From: Sycobia sp. Sy_11
Lineage: Eukaryota > Arthropoda > Insecta > Hymenoptera > Epichrysomallidae
Assembly: GCA_018907035.1 (NCBI GenBank)
Contig: JACCIC010000002.1
Span: 1,493,001 to 1,557,000 of the forward strand
Direction of reading: 5' to 3'
DNA length: 64,000 bases
A model generated the notes under the pieces. That model was not told the origin of the DNA. It saw only the letters and a program-made list of their open reading frames with translations, and did not search any database. This document shows positions 26,742-38,667 of this stretch, piece after piece. The translations under genes and the position numbers were made by a program. Numbering within the stretch: the stretch's first letter is position 1; the number at the start of each line of letters is the position of its first letter.

Positions 26742-27840
26742 TATCTTATATTTTCAGTTTGAGAAAAATAATGTGTTTTTCTTTTCGAGTAAAATGGCCT
26801 GACAGTCACACAAATTTCGTACTATTAACTCAATCTAGAAAAAATTTACATATTGAATATATTTTGTATAGATAAGTATAGATAAGAAAGAGTGTGGTGT
26901 ATGGTTTAATGTGTCAAACTTTTACGTTAAAAAAAACTTTTAAATATTCAGATAATTTACGATCTTTTAAAATAATTTGCTAATAATGTTAACGCTGTCG
27001 AATTTTATGAAATAATGAATGCTCGATAGTTCATATACTCGGAAAGTTGATTCAAGCATTTAAAAAATTCAGAACATAATGTATCGACATTTCTCGAAAA
27101 TTAAGTATCGAATAATATTAATTAAAACAATTTTAACCATTCATTATGTATTTACTTTTTTTGTTTCTAAAAATAATGGCTTAAATATATGAATAATAAA
27201 AACCCTTTGAGAAAACTGTTCACAAGGCATGTTTAATACGTGAACCAAACAAGAATAGAATTTCCAACGTCTGTATTGAACAATTATTCCGTCTATTCCG
27301 ATAAATCATTCGCTTACGCATGCGATAATTGACTTTTGAATGAAGGGTAAATGAGTTGCTAAAAATATAATGCTCTGAGTTACCCAAAATCCAACGAATC
27401 CACTATAAAAGTCGTAAAGGTCTATTGATGCGTGGTGTTAATTTTTAGCAAAAGTTTTTGCGTGTACAAAGTTTATTTCAGAAATATTTTTCTAAAGCTA
27501 TAAGACAGTGGTTCCATTTATGATGGTATGTTCTTAACCTAGATCTCTCTTTGATAACCATCGTAATTAATATACAAAATGCGAATAATTATATAGTTAT
27601 AAATAATACGAGATATATCTACTATAAAAAATGAAATTCAGTCGTACATCAAAAAATTCACTCACAATTACTAGCAACTAAATATTAACATTAACTCAAA
27701 GAACAATTTTTTAAATTTTCAATTTTATAACTTTGTCATTTTAAACATTTTGTTCTTGTAATTCGATTGCAATATGCATAAGGTGGGCTGCAGTTCTGAA
27801 TGCAGTGGCAGATGTCTCAGGTGTAGGGCCCTTTCACCTG
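26742..27840. other. Intergenic after homolog 4, shared with the region before homolog 6
   Basis: From about 27180 to 27500 the sequence (for example TCTGTATTGAACAATTATTCC) aligns with about 39900-40200 upstream of homolog 6. It is therefore the ancestral upstream flank of homolog 5, now separated from its gene by the Copia insertion. Confidence 0.6.
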
Positions 27841-27849
27841 AGATATTTT

Positions 27850-27921
27850 TAGTCATTTTTAGTTATTCTATTTTAACCAATTTTTATATGAATTAATATT
27901 GTTTTCATTCCAGCGCGCTGT

Positions 27922-27984
<63 letters not shown>

Positions 27985-28027
27985 TCTATAAAGGGTTTCT
28001 ATTCCATAAGGTATAAATTATTTACAG
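27850..28027 (+). repeat. Copia relic 5' LTR remnant with internal (TA)n
   Basis: AGTTATTCTATTTT, then AATATTG, an AGCGCGCT segment and a TTTACAG end align in order with the 3' LTR at about 31010-31149. A (TA)n expansion (27924-27980) interrupts it. The outer part of this LTR is not recognisable. Confidence 0.5.
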
Positions 28028-28107
28028 ATTATGGACTCAGCGCCTGATAATCAAAAGACAGTGTCAATTTTTATTTCTTTTATGTTTTTTTTTTATTTTC
28101 TGTACAA

Positions 28108-29124
28108 GAGCCAGTGTCATCTTCAGTAGATGCTGACTGGCAAAGAAGAGATGATGTAACATGTGTAACCATTGGACTTTTTGTAGAAGATAGTCAATTG
28201 CTACACTCCAAGAGTATTCCTTCCGCTAGTGAAGTATGGAATAAGATGAAATCACCATTAAAAGGTGACACATCTTAATTGATGAGTATAAGAGACGTCA
28301 ATAAAAGCGGCGTTTAGATAGCAGAATGATGACAATGCTACATACAATATACGAAAGAAATTCATATAAAACCAATCAGGAAGTGTACTTTAAGAGAAAT
28401 TGCCTGCAGTTAGTGAATTTTAAGATATTTGATCCAAATAAGGGCTAGCTATTGAAGTTTTCCAGTTAACTTGTGAAGAACTATTAGTCATGAACCTAAA
28501 AACCGATTTTATCAAAAAATGTTTAGGAGTTTTAAAAGTCAAAACTATGCCAGTTTATAGATTATGGACTTCAAAATAACTAGCCACATATATAATTGAA
28601 AGCACATAGGCACAAAATATAATACCAGGATAAAATGATGCATCTAGCTTCCAAAAATCAGCAAAAAACTAAGTACGTCACATAGAATCAGTCTATATAA
28701 ACTACTCGGTAAGCACATTACAGTAACGATAGGCGATATGTTATATTTACTGTCTCTCGACACAACTCTTTTATTGGCTCAGAATTCACAATAACTGGCT
28801 CAAAAATTCAATGTGATGGAGAAGAATATAAAATACTTAAGGAGGATCAAGGATTTATAGTTCAGCTGATAATTTACAAGGTCTGCATCACAATAAACAT
28901 GGTAATGACTGCTCAAACGAGTGGTGTAGCTAGTTCGCACATAGAGATTTGAACGAAACTATGCAACTTGAAGCAAAAGGACTATCAATAGATATCTGGA
29001 TTAAGGACTATGGATGTCATGAAGCCTGTAAAAGTTGTTTTCAAAGGAAAATTGCTGAGACAAAAGAAAACAAAAATAAATGCGTGATTTGATATTATAC
29101 ATACAGAGCTCTACGGATATATGT

Positions 29125-29173
<49 letters not shown>

Positions 29174-30836
29174 CTAGCCACGTATGTAATTGAAAGCATA
29201 TATGCACAAACTATAATACCAGGATAAAACGATGCATCCAGCTGTCAAAAATCAGCAAAAAATATATGCAAACGTTAACATAAGGAAGATAAAACAATAC
29301 ATACTTACTCTAATGAATGATTATTCCCAATACATGACAGTCATTTTATGGACTACAACAGTGAAGTAAGAAATTTCATCACGGAGTTTATCAAGATGAT
29401 CAAACAAGGCAAGTATACGACAGATTAGTCAAGGCAAAGACTATATTTCATAGGAGTCCTAAACGTGTAAGGTCCGATCGAGGGAAAGTGTGAGCTAATG
29501 CGTATCTTCAAAAAAATTTTACCGGTGAAAGAATCAAGGTAAAGTTTACAATAGCATATAAACGGCAACAAAATGGAATTACGGAACGTGCGAATCATGA
29601 GATATATTGGGGGGGGGAAGCTTTGAATACATCAAATTTTTAGAAACCAGTTTGCCGAAAAAACTATAGCAATAACTCCACTTGAATCGTGGTTTTCTAA
29701 ACAATGAAATGCGAAGAATTTACACGTATTTGGATACCACCAATATATGTATTGTCAAAAAACAATAGAAGATACATAATACCGCAAAGAAATTAATTTT
29801 CATGCACTACCTGTAGGAGTCTAAAGCTTTCTGACTTATAGGCCTATACATAAAGCGTTTAAAAATTAGTCAAGTTGTTACTTTTCTTAACCAATATGAG
29901 CATAATAATCAAAGTGCAAGTCTGCCTATCGAAATAGATTCATAGTCATATGGGTCAAGCACAACGAAAGAGGAGGAAAGCTGCAGTGATTATGAGATAA
30001 TTCCAGATGCTGAAAGTACTGAGGGTCAGTCATTGCAAAGGATAATATAACCCATGAATCTTAGAAGATTTCAAAAGGAAATAGACGCATGCCGCCCGAT
30101 AGATATACAGCAGTACGATCGATAATTTATCAAGATGATCCAAAAACGGTTCAGGATTCATTATCGAGATCCGATAAGACAGAATAGGAAAAGCAATGGA
30201 TACAGAGGTGGACACTTTATTGACAAATGAAACGTTGAAAGTTGTGTCTGTTGGTACTAGAAATAATATAATTAACGACAAATAGGTTTTTAACAGCAAA
30301 ATCTTGATTAAGATTGCTATTTAAAGAGGTAAAGTAACAGAACAAAAAAAAAAGTAAGGAGACGACATATTCGCATTGATGGATGACGCTGGCATAATTG
30401 GGATGCAGAGTATGTCTGATGGATAATGAATAAATGATACACCAAGAGCTAGGCATAATGTGAACGAATATGCATAGCGCTTTCTTTGCTCTAGCTAAAG
30501 CAAGCGTAGTGTGTCTATGTATTTATCATTCAATAGAAGAATTTTGTAATGAATTTGAAAGAACTACTAAAAACAACTATCAATGCTATTTGAAAATTTT
30601 AGAAGTTAATAGGCACAGTAATCTCACAAAAAATATTGACAGAAACTTTGATTTTGTGAAATATATAATTGAACAAGATTTGGACGATCATTAATATTGT
30701 ACTGAGAATATGATTACTGATATATTGGCGAAGCCTTTTGGAAAGCTTACATTAAAATTAATAGTTGGAAAATGCGGATAATTAACTCAGCATTGCTTTA
30801 AACGTAAAACTAGTATATTATAAATTAAGGAGATAT
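28108..30836 (+). mobile_element. Decayed Ty1/Copia retrotransposon, reverse transcriptase mostly deleted
   Basis: Translated pieces appear in family order. A gag-like segment includes DWQRRDDVTCVTIGLFVED (28130-28190). A gag-pre-integrase zinc region with CHEACKSC lies near 29020. The integrase core includes MNDYSQYMTVILWTT (about 29312-29360) and QQNGITERANHE (about 29568-29602). A linker before the reverse transcriptase lies near 30190-30310. An RNase H-like piece follows (30470-30770, ALAKASVVCL, NFDFVKYIIEQ, DILAKPFGKLTLK). Most of the reverse transcriptase between about 30310 and 30460 is missing. Numerous stops and frameshifts make it inactive. Confidence 0.75.
28578..29263 (+). repeat. 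Direct repeat of about 92 bp inside the Copia relic
   Basis: Copies at 28578-28670 and 29172-29263 share ACTAGCCAC, AATTGAAAGCA, ATAATACCAGGATAAAA and AATCAGCAAAAAA with about 10% differences. The second copy abuts a (TA)n tract at 29126-29172. Confidence 0.85.
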
Positions 30837-31149
30837 GTTAATATCATCAATGATAAGGCAAAACGCTCACCCATGACATAATACGTTTATTTAACATAAT
30901 ATAATTCTTGCACCGGAATTTGAAGACACTCGACAAGCTGCAGAAGCGGCATTTCGATATAGAGAGTCAAAGCAACTTCCACGCCACAGAAAAATTTTCC
31001 ATGTAGACATTTATTTCAGTTATTCTATTTTTATTCATTTTTATTACTTCAATTCATATTGCTATTTTAATATTAGAGCGCTCTAAATGTATTGTCTGTT
31101 TTATTTAATAAAGCTTTATAGTTCATTTTACAGTAAAAATTACCTACAG
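30836..31149 (+). repeat. Copia relic 3' LTR
   Basis: It follows an AAGGAGA polypurine-like tract, starts TGTTAATATC directly after the last coding piece, contains AATAAAGC near 31110 and ends near TACCTACAG. The right boundary is uncertain. Confidence 0.5.
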
Positions 31150-31253
31150 TTTTACCACTAAACGTTACCTACATTTTTAAAAGCATGTTTAAAAGAATCA
31201 AATTTTAAAGAACTTGAATGAAGAGATATTGTACATATGTCAATATTTTGAAG

Positions 31254-31338
31254 CACCCAGTAGATTTACTGATATAAAGAAATTTAAAGCGGTATCGTTT
31301 ATCTTTTACAAATAAATATAGCTGATATTACGTATAAA
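31254..31338 (+). promoter_or_regulatory. Core promoter region of homolog 5
   Basis: CACCCAGTAGATT at 31254-31266, TTTTACAAATAAATATAG at about 31304-31321 and TATAAA at 31333-31338, 62 nt before the ATG. It sits directly after the Copia 3' LTR. Confidence 0.55.
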
Positions 31339-31399
31339 AATGATATGAATTGGTAAGTTCTGTAGATAGAAACATTTAAAGATACCATAGAAATTAAAA

Positions 31400-34300
31400 A
31401 TGATTTATTATAAATCATTGTTCATTTACTTTCTAATTTTTAGTACATTTTTGGATCACTATGGTAAGTAAGCTTACATTTTCTTATTGTATTTTGCAGA
31501 AATTTCGTTAACTGAATAGAAATAAATATAATAGTTAAAATAGCTATATTTATAAATACAATAGTTTATAAATACAATAATAATTTATAAATACAATAGT
31601 CAAGATAACTATATTTATTCGATTTGTATGGTGCTTCTCACATTAAAAAAAATTAACAAATAAATAAAGCATGATTCTTTTTAAATCGTTTCTTTTCTAT
31701 TTATTAATATGTTATTCAAAATTCTCGCCCGATTCATGATAGAGAATTTTTATTCATATTATCCATAGATTATTTCTAAGTATAATACCGAGATGTTTGG
31801 AATCAGCCGGCTCACTTTATTGTATTAATAATGGAAAAAAACTTCTGTTGTATTAAAAGATGTCTATCTGAATTAAGTCCGATGCATTATGAGAAAATAT
31901 TCTTTTCCTTTTCGATCTTCATCTGAAATAAAGAGTATTAGAAAATATTTACGAATTACGAATTGCTCTTGGAATCTCCAGCCCCTTCGTAGATCAAGTC
32001 TCATGCTAGCATTTTTCACAGTTCATCCCTCATCTATATAAAGGCACGTTGCTTTCGATGTGATTAAAAAAAATAATTCCAACCTCGTATTTTGAATATA
32101 ATTAATTATTTATTGTAAAAATTTCATGTAAACAAAAAAACAATCAAACAGTAAGATTGTATTACTCTAATTATATGCAAAACTTTACAGATATATTTGC
32201 ACGCATGAATGCATTGAACTCCTGCTATATGCTCTTTTCCAACAGAACTCGGTAGAAAATTCTGAAAGAACATCAACAAAGTTGATAGTAATTCATAAAA
32301 ACCCCGCGTCTTTCAATATATAGCATGCCATTAAAATTGCTTCTAAGTAGCTTCACATTGCGATTACTCCTTCCATCTAAAATTAGCGTTACTACTGACA
32401 CAGTATTATTGAGAAAACTTTTTAAGTCTTACGTGCACGATGTAGGCGTAAAAATGTGCATAAAATTTAAATTAAGAGCATATTTGCCAATTCAAAATGG
32501 ACGAAATATTAGTGAATTACATACAATACAATTTATAAAGAAAGTATAAGTAATTTTTTGAAAACATTAATGTAAATATATGGAAGAATTTAATCAGTAG
32601 GTAAAATGGAACATTTATCGAAAATTTTCAATAAAATAAAATAATATTAAGAAGTTTAGATACATGTATTTAAAATTAATACGTAATATCCTGTTCGACT
32701 GTTGAAGAAACGCTATTTAAATTTTCTGATAAATGCGCAAATTCGCTTGGTGCTCATCAATTACATTATGTTGCTATTCAATTCAAGTTGAAAACAAATT
32801 AATTGTGAATCCGCAGAGCAGTGGGTGAACTAGAATAAAATAAACGTTTTAAATGTTGACAATCCGTTTCGAATACTTTATACGACTAATATTATATTAG
32901 ATATGCTAAATAAGAACGTTAAAGCATACGATTAATCAAGACATTGTGGCTTGATTAAAAATTTCTTTCAATCAAATCTATTTCATGTTCAATGATGAAT
33001 TATTATTTACAATTGAATGGTTTTTAGATCGGGAAGGTTCGCCACTCCTCAGTGAAATACTTATCTCATTTTGAAACTCAAAACTCGTTTTAAGTTTATT
33101 ATTTTATGATCAATATACGTCGAGGACATTTTCTGTATTTGAACAGTTATTGACAGATCGTTAAATTCATTTTTAAATGTCGCAAATCAAGGAGCGCGGT
33201 TGCAATCAAGGATAAGTGTGGCAGCTACTTTGTCTATATATATTCTAAATTCATCGAGCTTCTTAAACATCGAAATTAGGTTTTTAAATATTCAAATATT
33301 TATAGCATCGTAAAATTCCATCCAAATGCAATGCGACTATGCTCAATAGAATGCTGTGAAATTGTCCAATATAATAAAAAAATTTCCATGCAAAAAAGCT
33401 TCACATTTTAAAGGTATGACGGAATGTAATTTTTTTGGACCATTTTCCTTTCAAATCTAGTTTGCCATCCTTTCCACAACTTCCTGTTTTCTCAATTCAG
33501 TTGAAAAGTTACTAATGCATAAATTCATTTCAAAATAATATTAATTTCACCATAGAAATGGAAAAAGACAAACGACTTTTATAGATAATTTTATCCGCTT
33601 CAACTCTCACTATTTTAAAAGTATCACAGTAACTCTATTTCATTCCCACAAATCATAGAATACTAACCATTTCCTTAAATTTTTTAAAAAATTCGACAAC
33701 TATCGGAGTGTCTTTTCAATCCAACATTGCAAATATTTATCTCATTCTGTTTCACTAAGTGCATAACAAATTCTCATTGAATTATACAATTAACTGTTAT
33801 GTATCACGTAAGTTACAAAAGAATTAAATTTAATCCATAATAACTTCTAATCAGGAAATCGTGGACTACAAATTTTTTTAATTGATGGAATAATGAATAC
33901 AGATTCATTTTTAGTTTTAATAAACATATATAATCTTATTATAGTTCTCTGTGATTATCTATGCCATATATTTAATTCTCCATTTTTAATAAAATGAGCT
34001 CTCTGATTAAAAATTTAATTAATGAATGAGTAGCTTAGATGAACATTGTGCATAATAGGCTGATTTTAAAGACTGTAAGAAGCAATCGTATATTTACAAC
34101 TGATGAGTATAATGTTAATTTATTGACCACATGTATTTCAGTTTCATCATTAAACACAGAGGAAATTATAGGTGGCTATTCCGCAGTACATTCAAATTTT
34201 AAATACCATGTTGGGTTAGTAGGAAAATATAATTTTAGTAACGTTACTTATTTACTGGGTAGTGCTGCTATTCTAAACAATTTTTTCATAATATCTGCTG

Positions 34301-36483
34301 CCCGATGTTTTATGATTACAACTGACCAACTCAAGAAGATATCGTTTTTCGCAGCCGTCGGTGTAGATTTTTTGGTACCCAAAGATCTTATTACAAACGA
34401 GATTCAAGAAATCTTCACATACTATTACAGAAATTATAAGATTAAAAATGACCTGGCTATATCAAAGGTAAAAAAAAGAAATGAATTACTTATATACCAT
34501 TAATATTTCCTTTACAATTTCATTTTTTTTTTAGTTGAAATATAGTCTGCATCTTGAGACTAGTCCAAATTTGGCTCCTCTAGAACTTCCCGGCGTAGAC
34601 GATATTTTTTATGGACAATCAGGAGTTGTCACTGGATTTGGAATTGATACAATTAATGATCTGTCGAAACAAAAACGTAGAGAGCAAATACGACTAAATT
34701 CAAGAAATGGTGTATTATTAAAATATGCCAATGTTACAATTGTTAATGCTGCAGCTTATGCTGACGAGGAACAACTAATATGTAATGAACCTAATAAGTA
34801 TTTTACTGATCTGTGTGGTCAAATATTACCCGATGAAGCGTATAGTTATAGAGGTGTTTGTATGGTAAGTTACTCTATTTCCTTTGGTGCCTTAAAAATT
34901 TATCACTATATGTTTCATTTTGTCACCACTATCAAAAGCACAACAAAACACGATTTTCTAGGTTTCATGGTCAAAATATATAATATAATAATAATAATAT
35001 TACAAATAGTTTTATCGGTCTTACAGTTGTATAAAGTAATATATTTATAATTAAATAATTAAATAATGACAGTTTGATGAATAAAGTACATAGATTTTAC
35101 ATAGATCAGATGTATAAAATTAATTGTATACTCTCTAAATATTTTGTCACTCATTATAAATAATACAAATATTATGAAAATAGTAAAAATAGAATATTGA
35201 CAGTAATCCAGTTTGAATATTGGATTGTAACTACTACCATCACATACCGTCAATGACATTTAGTTTTAAGTCGTCTGATTTGTAAATTCGAAATCCAAAA
35301 GTGGGGTAAGTGAGCTTTTTTCGAACACCAAAGGCACATGTCGAAAATCAATTCGATATATTATTTTTTAATATTGAGTTAACAAAACTCAATTAGTGTT
35401 TACTTAAGATAAGATTCGCATTAATAAATTCACTACACACAGTACTTACAAAAGATATTTTTATATAGTAGATGATTTTGTGTATCCCATACACAGTTTA
35501 TACCAAAAGTTTTAAGACTGGGGATACAAAAGACGCAATAAATGTATAAAATTTCTTCAACAAACTTTTTATTGAAAATAATCTCCATTAAAAGTAATAC
35601 ACAAATTGACACGATCTTCCAGTCACTTCATGCCTTTTAAAAGCTCCTGTTTTGGAATACTTTTTAATTTCGTTACCACGGCTTCTTGTATCTCGTCTAT
35701 TGACGAAAACGGTTTCCTTTCAAGTCCATTTGTAATTTTAGAAACAGAAAGTGGGCAGGGGACTGAAACCAGGCAACTATGATGATTGGTTCAGTACAGA
35801 AACCATTTTTTTGGCTAAAAATTGAATTTTAGTTGCCGCGTATATACTGGTGGAGTATATACTGCAGAGGAACGAAATGCACGCATACTTTCTTTTTTCA
35901 AGTCGTTCGGTATAATACGATGAAAGGTGGATTTTGTTATTTCATTAAGTTTTCCATTAAGTTATCTTTTAACGTAGCAGCGACTTGAAATATAAAATAT
36001 ACGCCAAAATATAAATGTAAGGATATATTTTTAACCGAAGTTGCATTTAAATTACATATTAATTCTTTTAATATACTTTAATACACTATAGTATTATTGA
36101 AAGTATTAAGCAAAAATTTTTCAATTGGCATCTTTTAAAATATGTATTTAATCTAGATATTTCTAAAAATGTAATGAGATGTACTCCATTGTCAATAATA
36201 GCATACCTATATACTTTGAATTTCTTGATAATAACTTCCTTTTTAGGGTGACAATGGTGGCCCACTTGTTATCCGTAATAAAGTCGTAGGAATCGTAAGT
36301 GTACATAGTATCAATTGCGATGATGTTACGTTTGGCACTATATATACGAAGGTATCGAAATTCAAGCACTTTATCGACGGAGTATTATCGGCAAGATATA
36401 TACTTGGCACAACTGTTCATGAGAACAATGTACATATATCTCAAAATCCAAATCGCAATAGAGGAGGAGCGTCAACCAGCTAA
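31400..36483 (+). CDS. Serine protease homolog 5 (S1A pseudoprotease), 4 exons
   Basis: Exons read as 31400-31463, 34142-34467, 34535-34864 and 36247-36483, giving 318 residues. The signal peptide begins MIYYKSLFIYFL. The fold begins IIGGYSAVH after SSLNTEE. The triad positions are Arg76 (SAARCF), Asp125 (KNDLAISK) and Asn243 (GDNGGPLVI). The first His-loop cysteine is Gly (LLGSAA). Two sequons, NFSNVT and YANVTIV, predict N-glycosylation. The C-terminal tail is Asn/Ser-rich and shows no domain. Intron 2 is only 67 bp. Intron 1 is about 2.7 kb and intron 3 holds a mariner fragment. Exon 2 and its upstream intron closely resemble those of gene 6, indicating a recent common duplication. An open frame runs upstream of exon 2 (from 34039), but the acceptor at 34141 is used in all siblings. 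Confidence 0.87.
31464..34141. other. Intron 1 of homolog 5
   Basis: No recognised repeat or gene. The frame at 32325-32549 is unrecognised. The last 200 bp before the acceptor align with the same part of homolog 6 intron 1. Confidence 0.45.
35480..35950 (-). mobile_element. Mariner 3'-end relic in homolog 5 intron 3
   Basis: The minus strand encodes the C-terminal end of a mariner transposase in pieces: a degenerate SPDLAP-like block near 35755-35775, FLKLQMDLKGN (about 35713-35745), SIDEIQEAVVTKLKSIPKQE (about 35650-35705), then EDRVNLCITFNGDYFQ (about 35574-35625) before a stop. The N-terminal half is absent. Confidence 0.7.
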
Positions 36484-37430
36484 TTTGTCAGATTATTTTG
36501 ATTATGAAGAATTATTATAACATACATAATTTATATAAATCCTTTATTTTATAAATATCTATATACCTATTCAATGTTATTTTTAAATAATAGATTTTTT
36601 CATACGGGAATTTCATACAATTTAAACTTTTTCAAAAATTTAAAAATGAATGTAATATTCTTTATTCTAAAATGTTAAAAAGAAGATACTTTTTGAAAAC
36701 TGATTTTGTTATAATATGAAAATAGAACCAAGTACAAATGCTAGTGCGACTTGTATCATTTCTATAATTTGGTCTGCTACCCTCTTCATGTTTTATTATA
36801 CTAATATTAAATAAAAATAATTAAAATAAGTCAGATTATAAAATAAACACAGAAAAATAAACAAAGAGTTAAAACATTTACTAAGAGCATAATTATGATT
36901 ACGTTAGAGGTTAACTGTTACTTGATCAATGTAAAATCTTAAATAAAGGGCTAAGTCTGCCAATATTATTATTTCTATACTATTGTGTGTATTTTCAGTG
37001 TTTGCAATAGAGGACTATATTGTATCTATAAATATTATGTGCTCTCCTATTTATCGATAGTATTATTTTTTAATTTCAAACACAAATACACAAACACACA
37101 CACGCAGACGCACACCCTCACGCAAATACGTACACACTAGCATTCCCTCTTTCGAGATAATATAATAATGTAAAAAATACTTCTGACATAGTTCAATAAT
37201 ATCGAATTACAAAGTACTCTATGTATATAAATCCATATTCTTATAGATAATTTAACTATTATTGTTTCCCTACAAAAAGCTGCTTCATAGAAGCGCCCCC
37301 ATTGCAAAAAGGTGATATTCCGCAGACCATTTCATATATATATGCACATCGGTCGGCAACAAACGGAGAGTTTTATGTTTGAAACATAAAATATACCTCG
37401 GGACGACTGCTATAGAGAGTTTGGTCTTGA
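36484..37430. other. Intergenic after homolog 5
   Basis: AT-rich, with a degenerate CA-rich tract at 37079-37130 and a palindrome around TTTTATGTTTGAAACATAAAA (37370-37391). No gene seen. Confidence 0.5.
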
Positions 37431-37443
37431 GGAAGTAGAATGC

Positions 37444-38346
37444 GATCAAATTTGGCCCGGACTGGTGCATTTAAACACCGCGCGTTAACAGAATCGGTAA
37501 ATTTTTTTTCCTATATTGGTACAAACTTTCTTGATGTCCGTGTGAAATTTGAACTCCATATCTCCATTATTGTGCGTTTGTCAGCTGTTTGTTTACGATG
37601 CAAAAAATTTGTCGGGCGATATTGATTATGGACTCATGGTGCGTTCCCTAAAGCGGATTTTGGAGTCTCAGAAAGAGGAAAAAGTAACAGGAAACCAAAT
37701 ACGGTGGCTGAGCAAGGACTTTTATGTCGTGTTTGGCCAAAAAATCAAATACAATCATGCTGGAATGTGTCGGCACATTATTGTGGTAAAAAAACCATGA
37801 ATTGTCTACCCACAAATTCGGTCATTTACGACGAATTGCTTCACGTGGACGCCTCAAAACGGCCAAGTAGTACTCCTTATTGACCGTTTGACCTCTTGGA
37901 ATGAATTCATGGTGAACCATCCCGTGGTAATCGGAGAAAACGATGAGCATCATCTTGATTTTCGGTGGATGGGTGACTTGCATGAGACAAGTTTTTGACG
38001 ACTTCACAACCTTCACTGAATACTTTGTGCCACTCAAATACTTGCGTTCGCGATAAAGTAGACTCCCCAAAACACTTCTGCAACATTTTTAATGATATCG
38101 TAGCCGTAATTCCATTGGAAACACAAAATTTCAAGCAAACTCGTTGATCAATTTTTTTTCCGTAATCAATATCGCCAGACCAACTTTTTGCGCCATAAAC
38201 AAATAGCTGACCAACACACACTAATGGAGATATGGCGCTTCAATTTCTCATGGACATCAAGAAAAGTTGTACCAATATAGAAAAAAAAATTTACCGATTC
38301 AGTTTACGCGCGGAGTTTAAATGCACCAGTTCAGGTCAAATTTAAT
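37444..38346 (-). mobile_element. Internally deleted mariner with long terminal arms
   Basis: Arms 37444-37630 and 38162-38346 are inverted copies of each other (about 85-90% identical; both carry TATATTGGTACAA and GGCGATATTGATTA). Between them the minus strand encodes mariner transposase parts: an N-terminal part (VCLKFCVSNGITATISLKML, 38075-38155), then LIVFSDYHGMVHHEFIPRGQ (37880-37950) and a downstream part with VDNSWFFYHNNVPTHS (about 37770-37820). The segment carrying the first catalytic Asp is deleted. The element is non-autonomous. Confidence 0.8.
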
Positions 38347-38581
38347 CATATAATGTATATAATGTATATAATGTAAGATAATATAATATACATAGTTTCG
38401 AGATTGTTGGTAAGCCTATTTAGTCATCATGTCTTTAGTTCAAACTGACGAAAAAATATAGCCTATGCCACATCTGAAGATCATATAACGTGTCAAAAGA
38501 AAAACAATAATTTGTCGTCACACATTATGTTTAGTTGATGATTTGGCATACAACCATTTTATAAGAGAAGACGGAGAAAAT

Positions 38582-38612
38582 GAGAGAGAGAAAGAGAGAG
38601 AAAGAGAGAGCG

Positions 38613-38659
<47 letters not shown>

Positions 38660-38667
38660 GAATAGAG
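38582..38667. repeat. (GA)n microsatellite
   Basis: GA repeats with AAAGAG interruptions at the left side. Confidence 0.95.

Noticed and set aside
34039..34141. Alternative start for gene 5 in the frame upstream of exon 2
   Set aside because: The conserved acceptor at 34141 and the signal-peptide exon at 31400 match all siblings; the upstream extension lacks a signal peptide.
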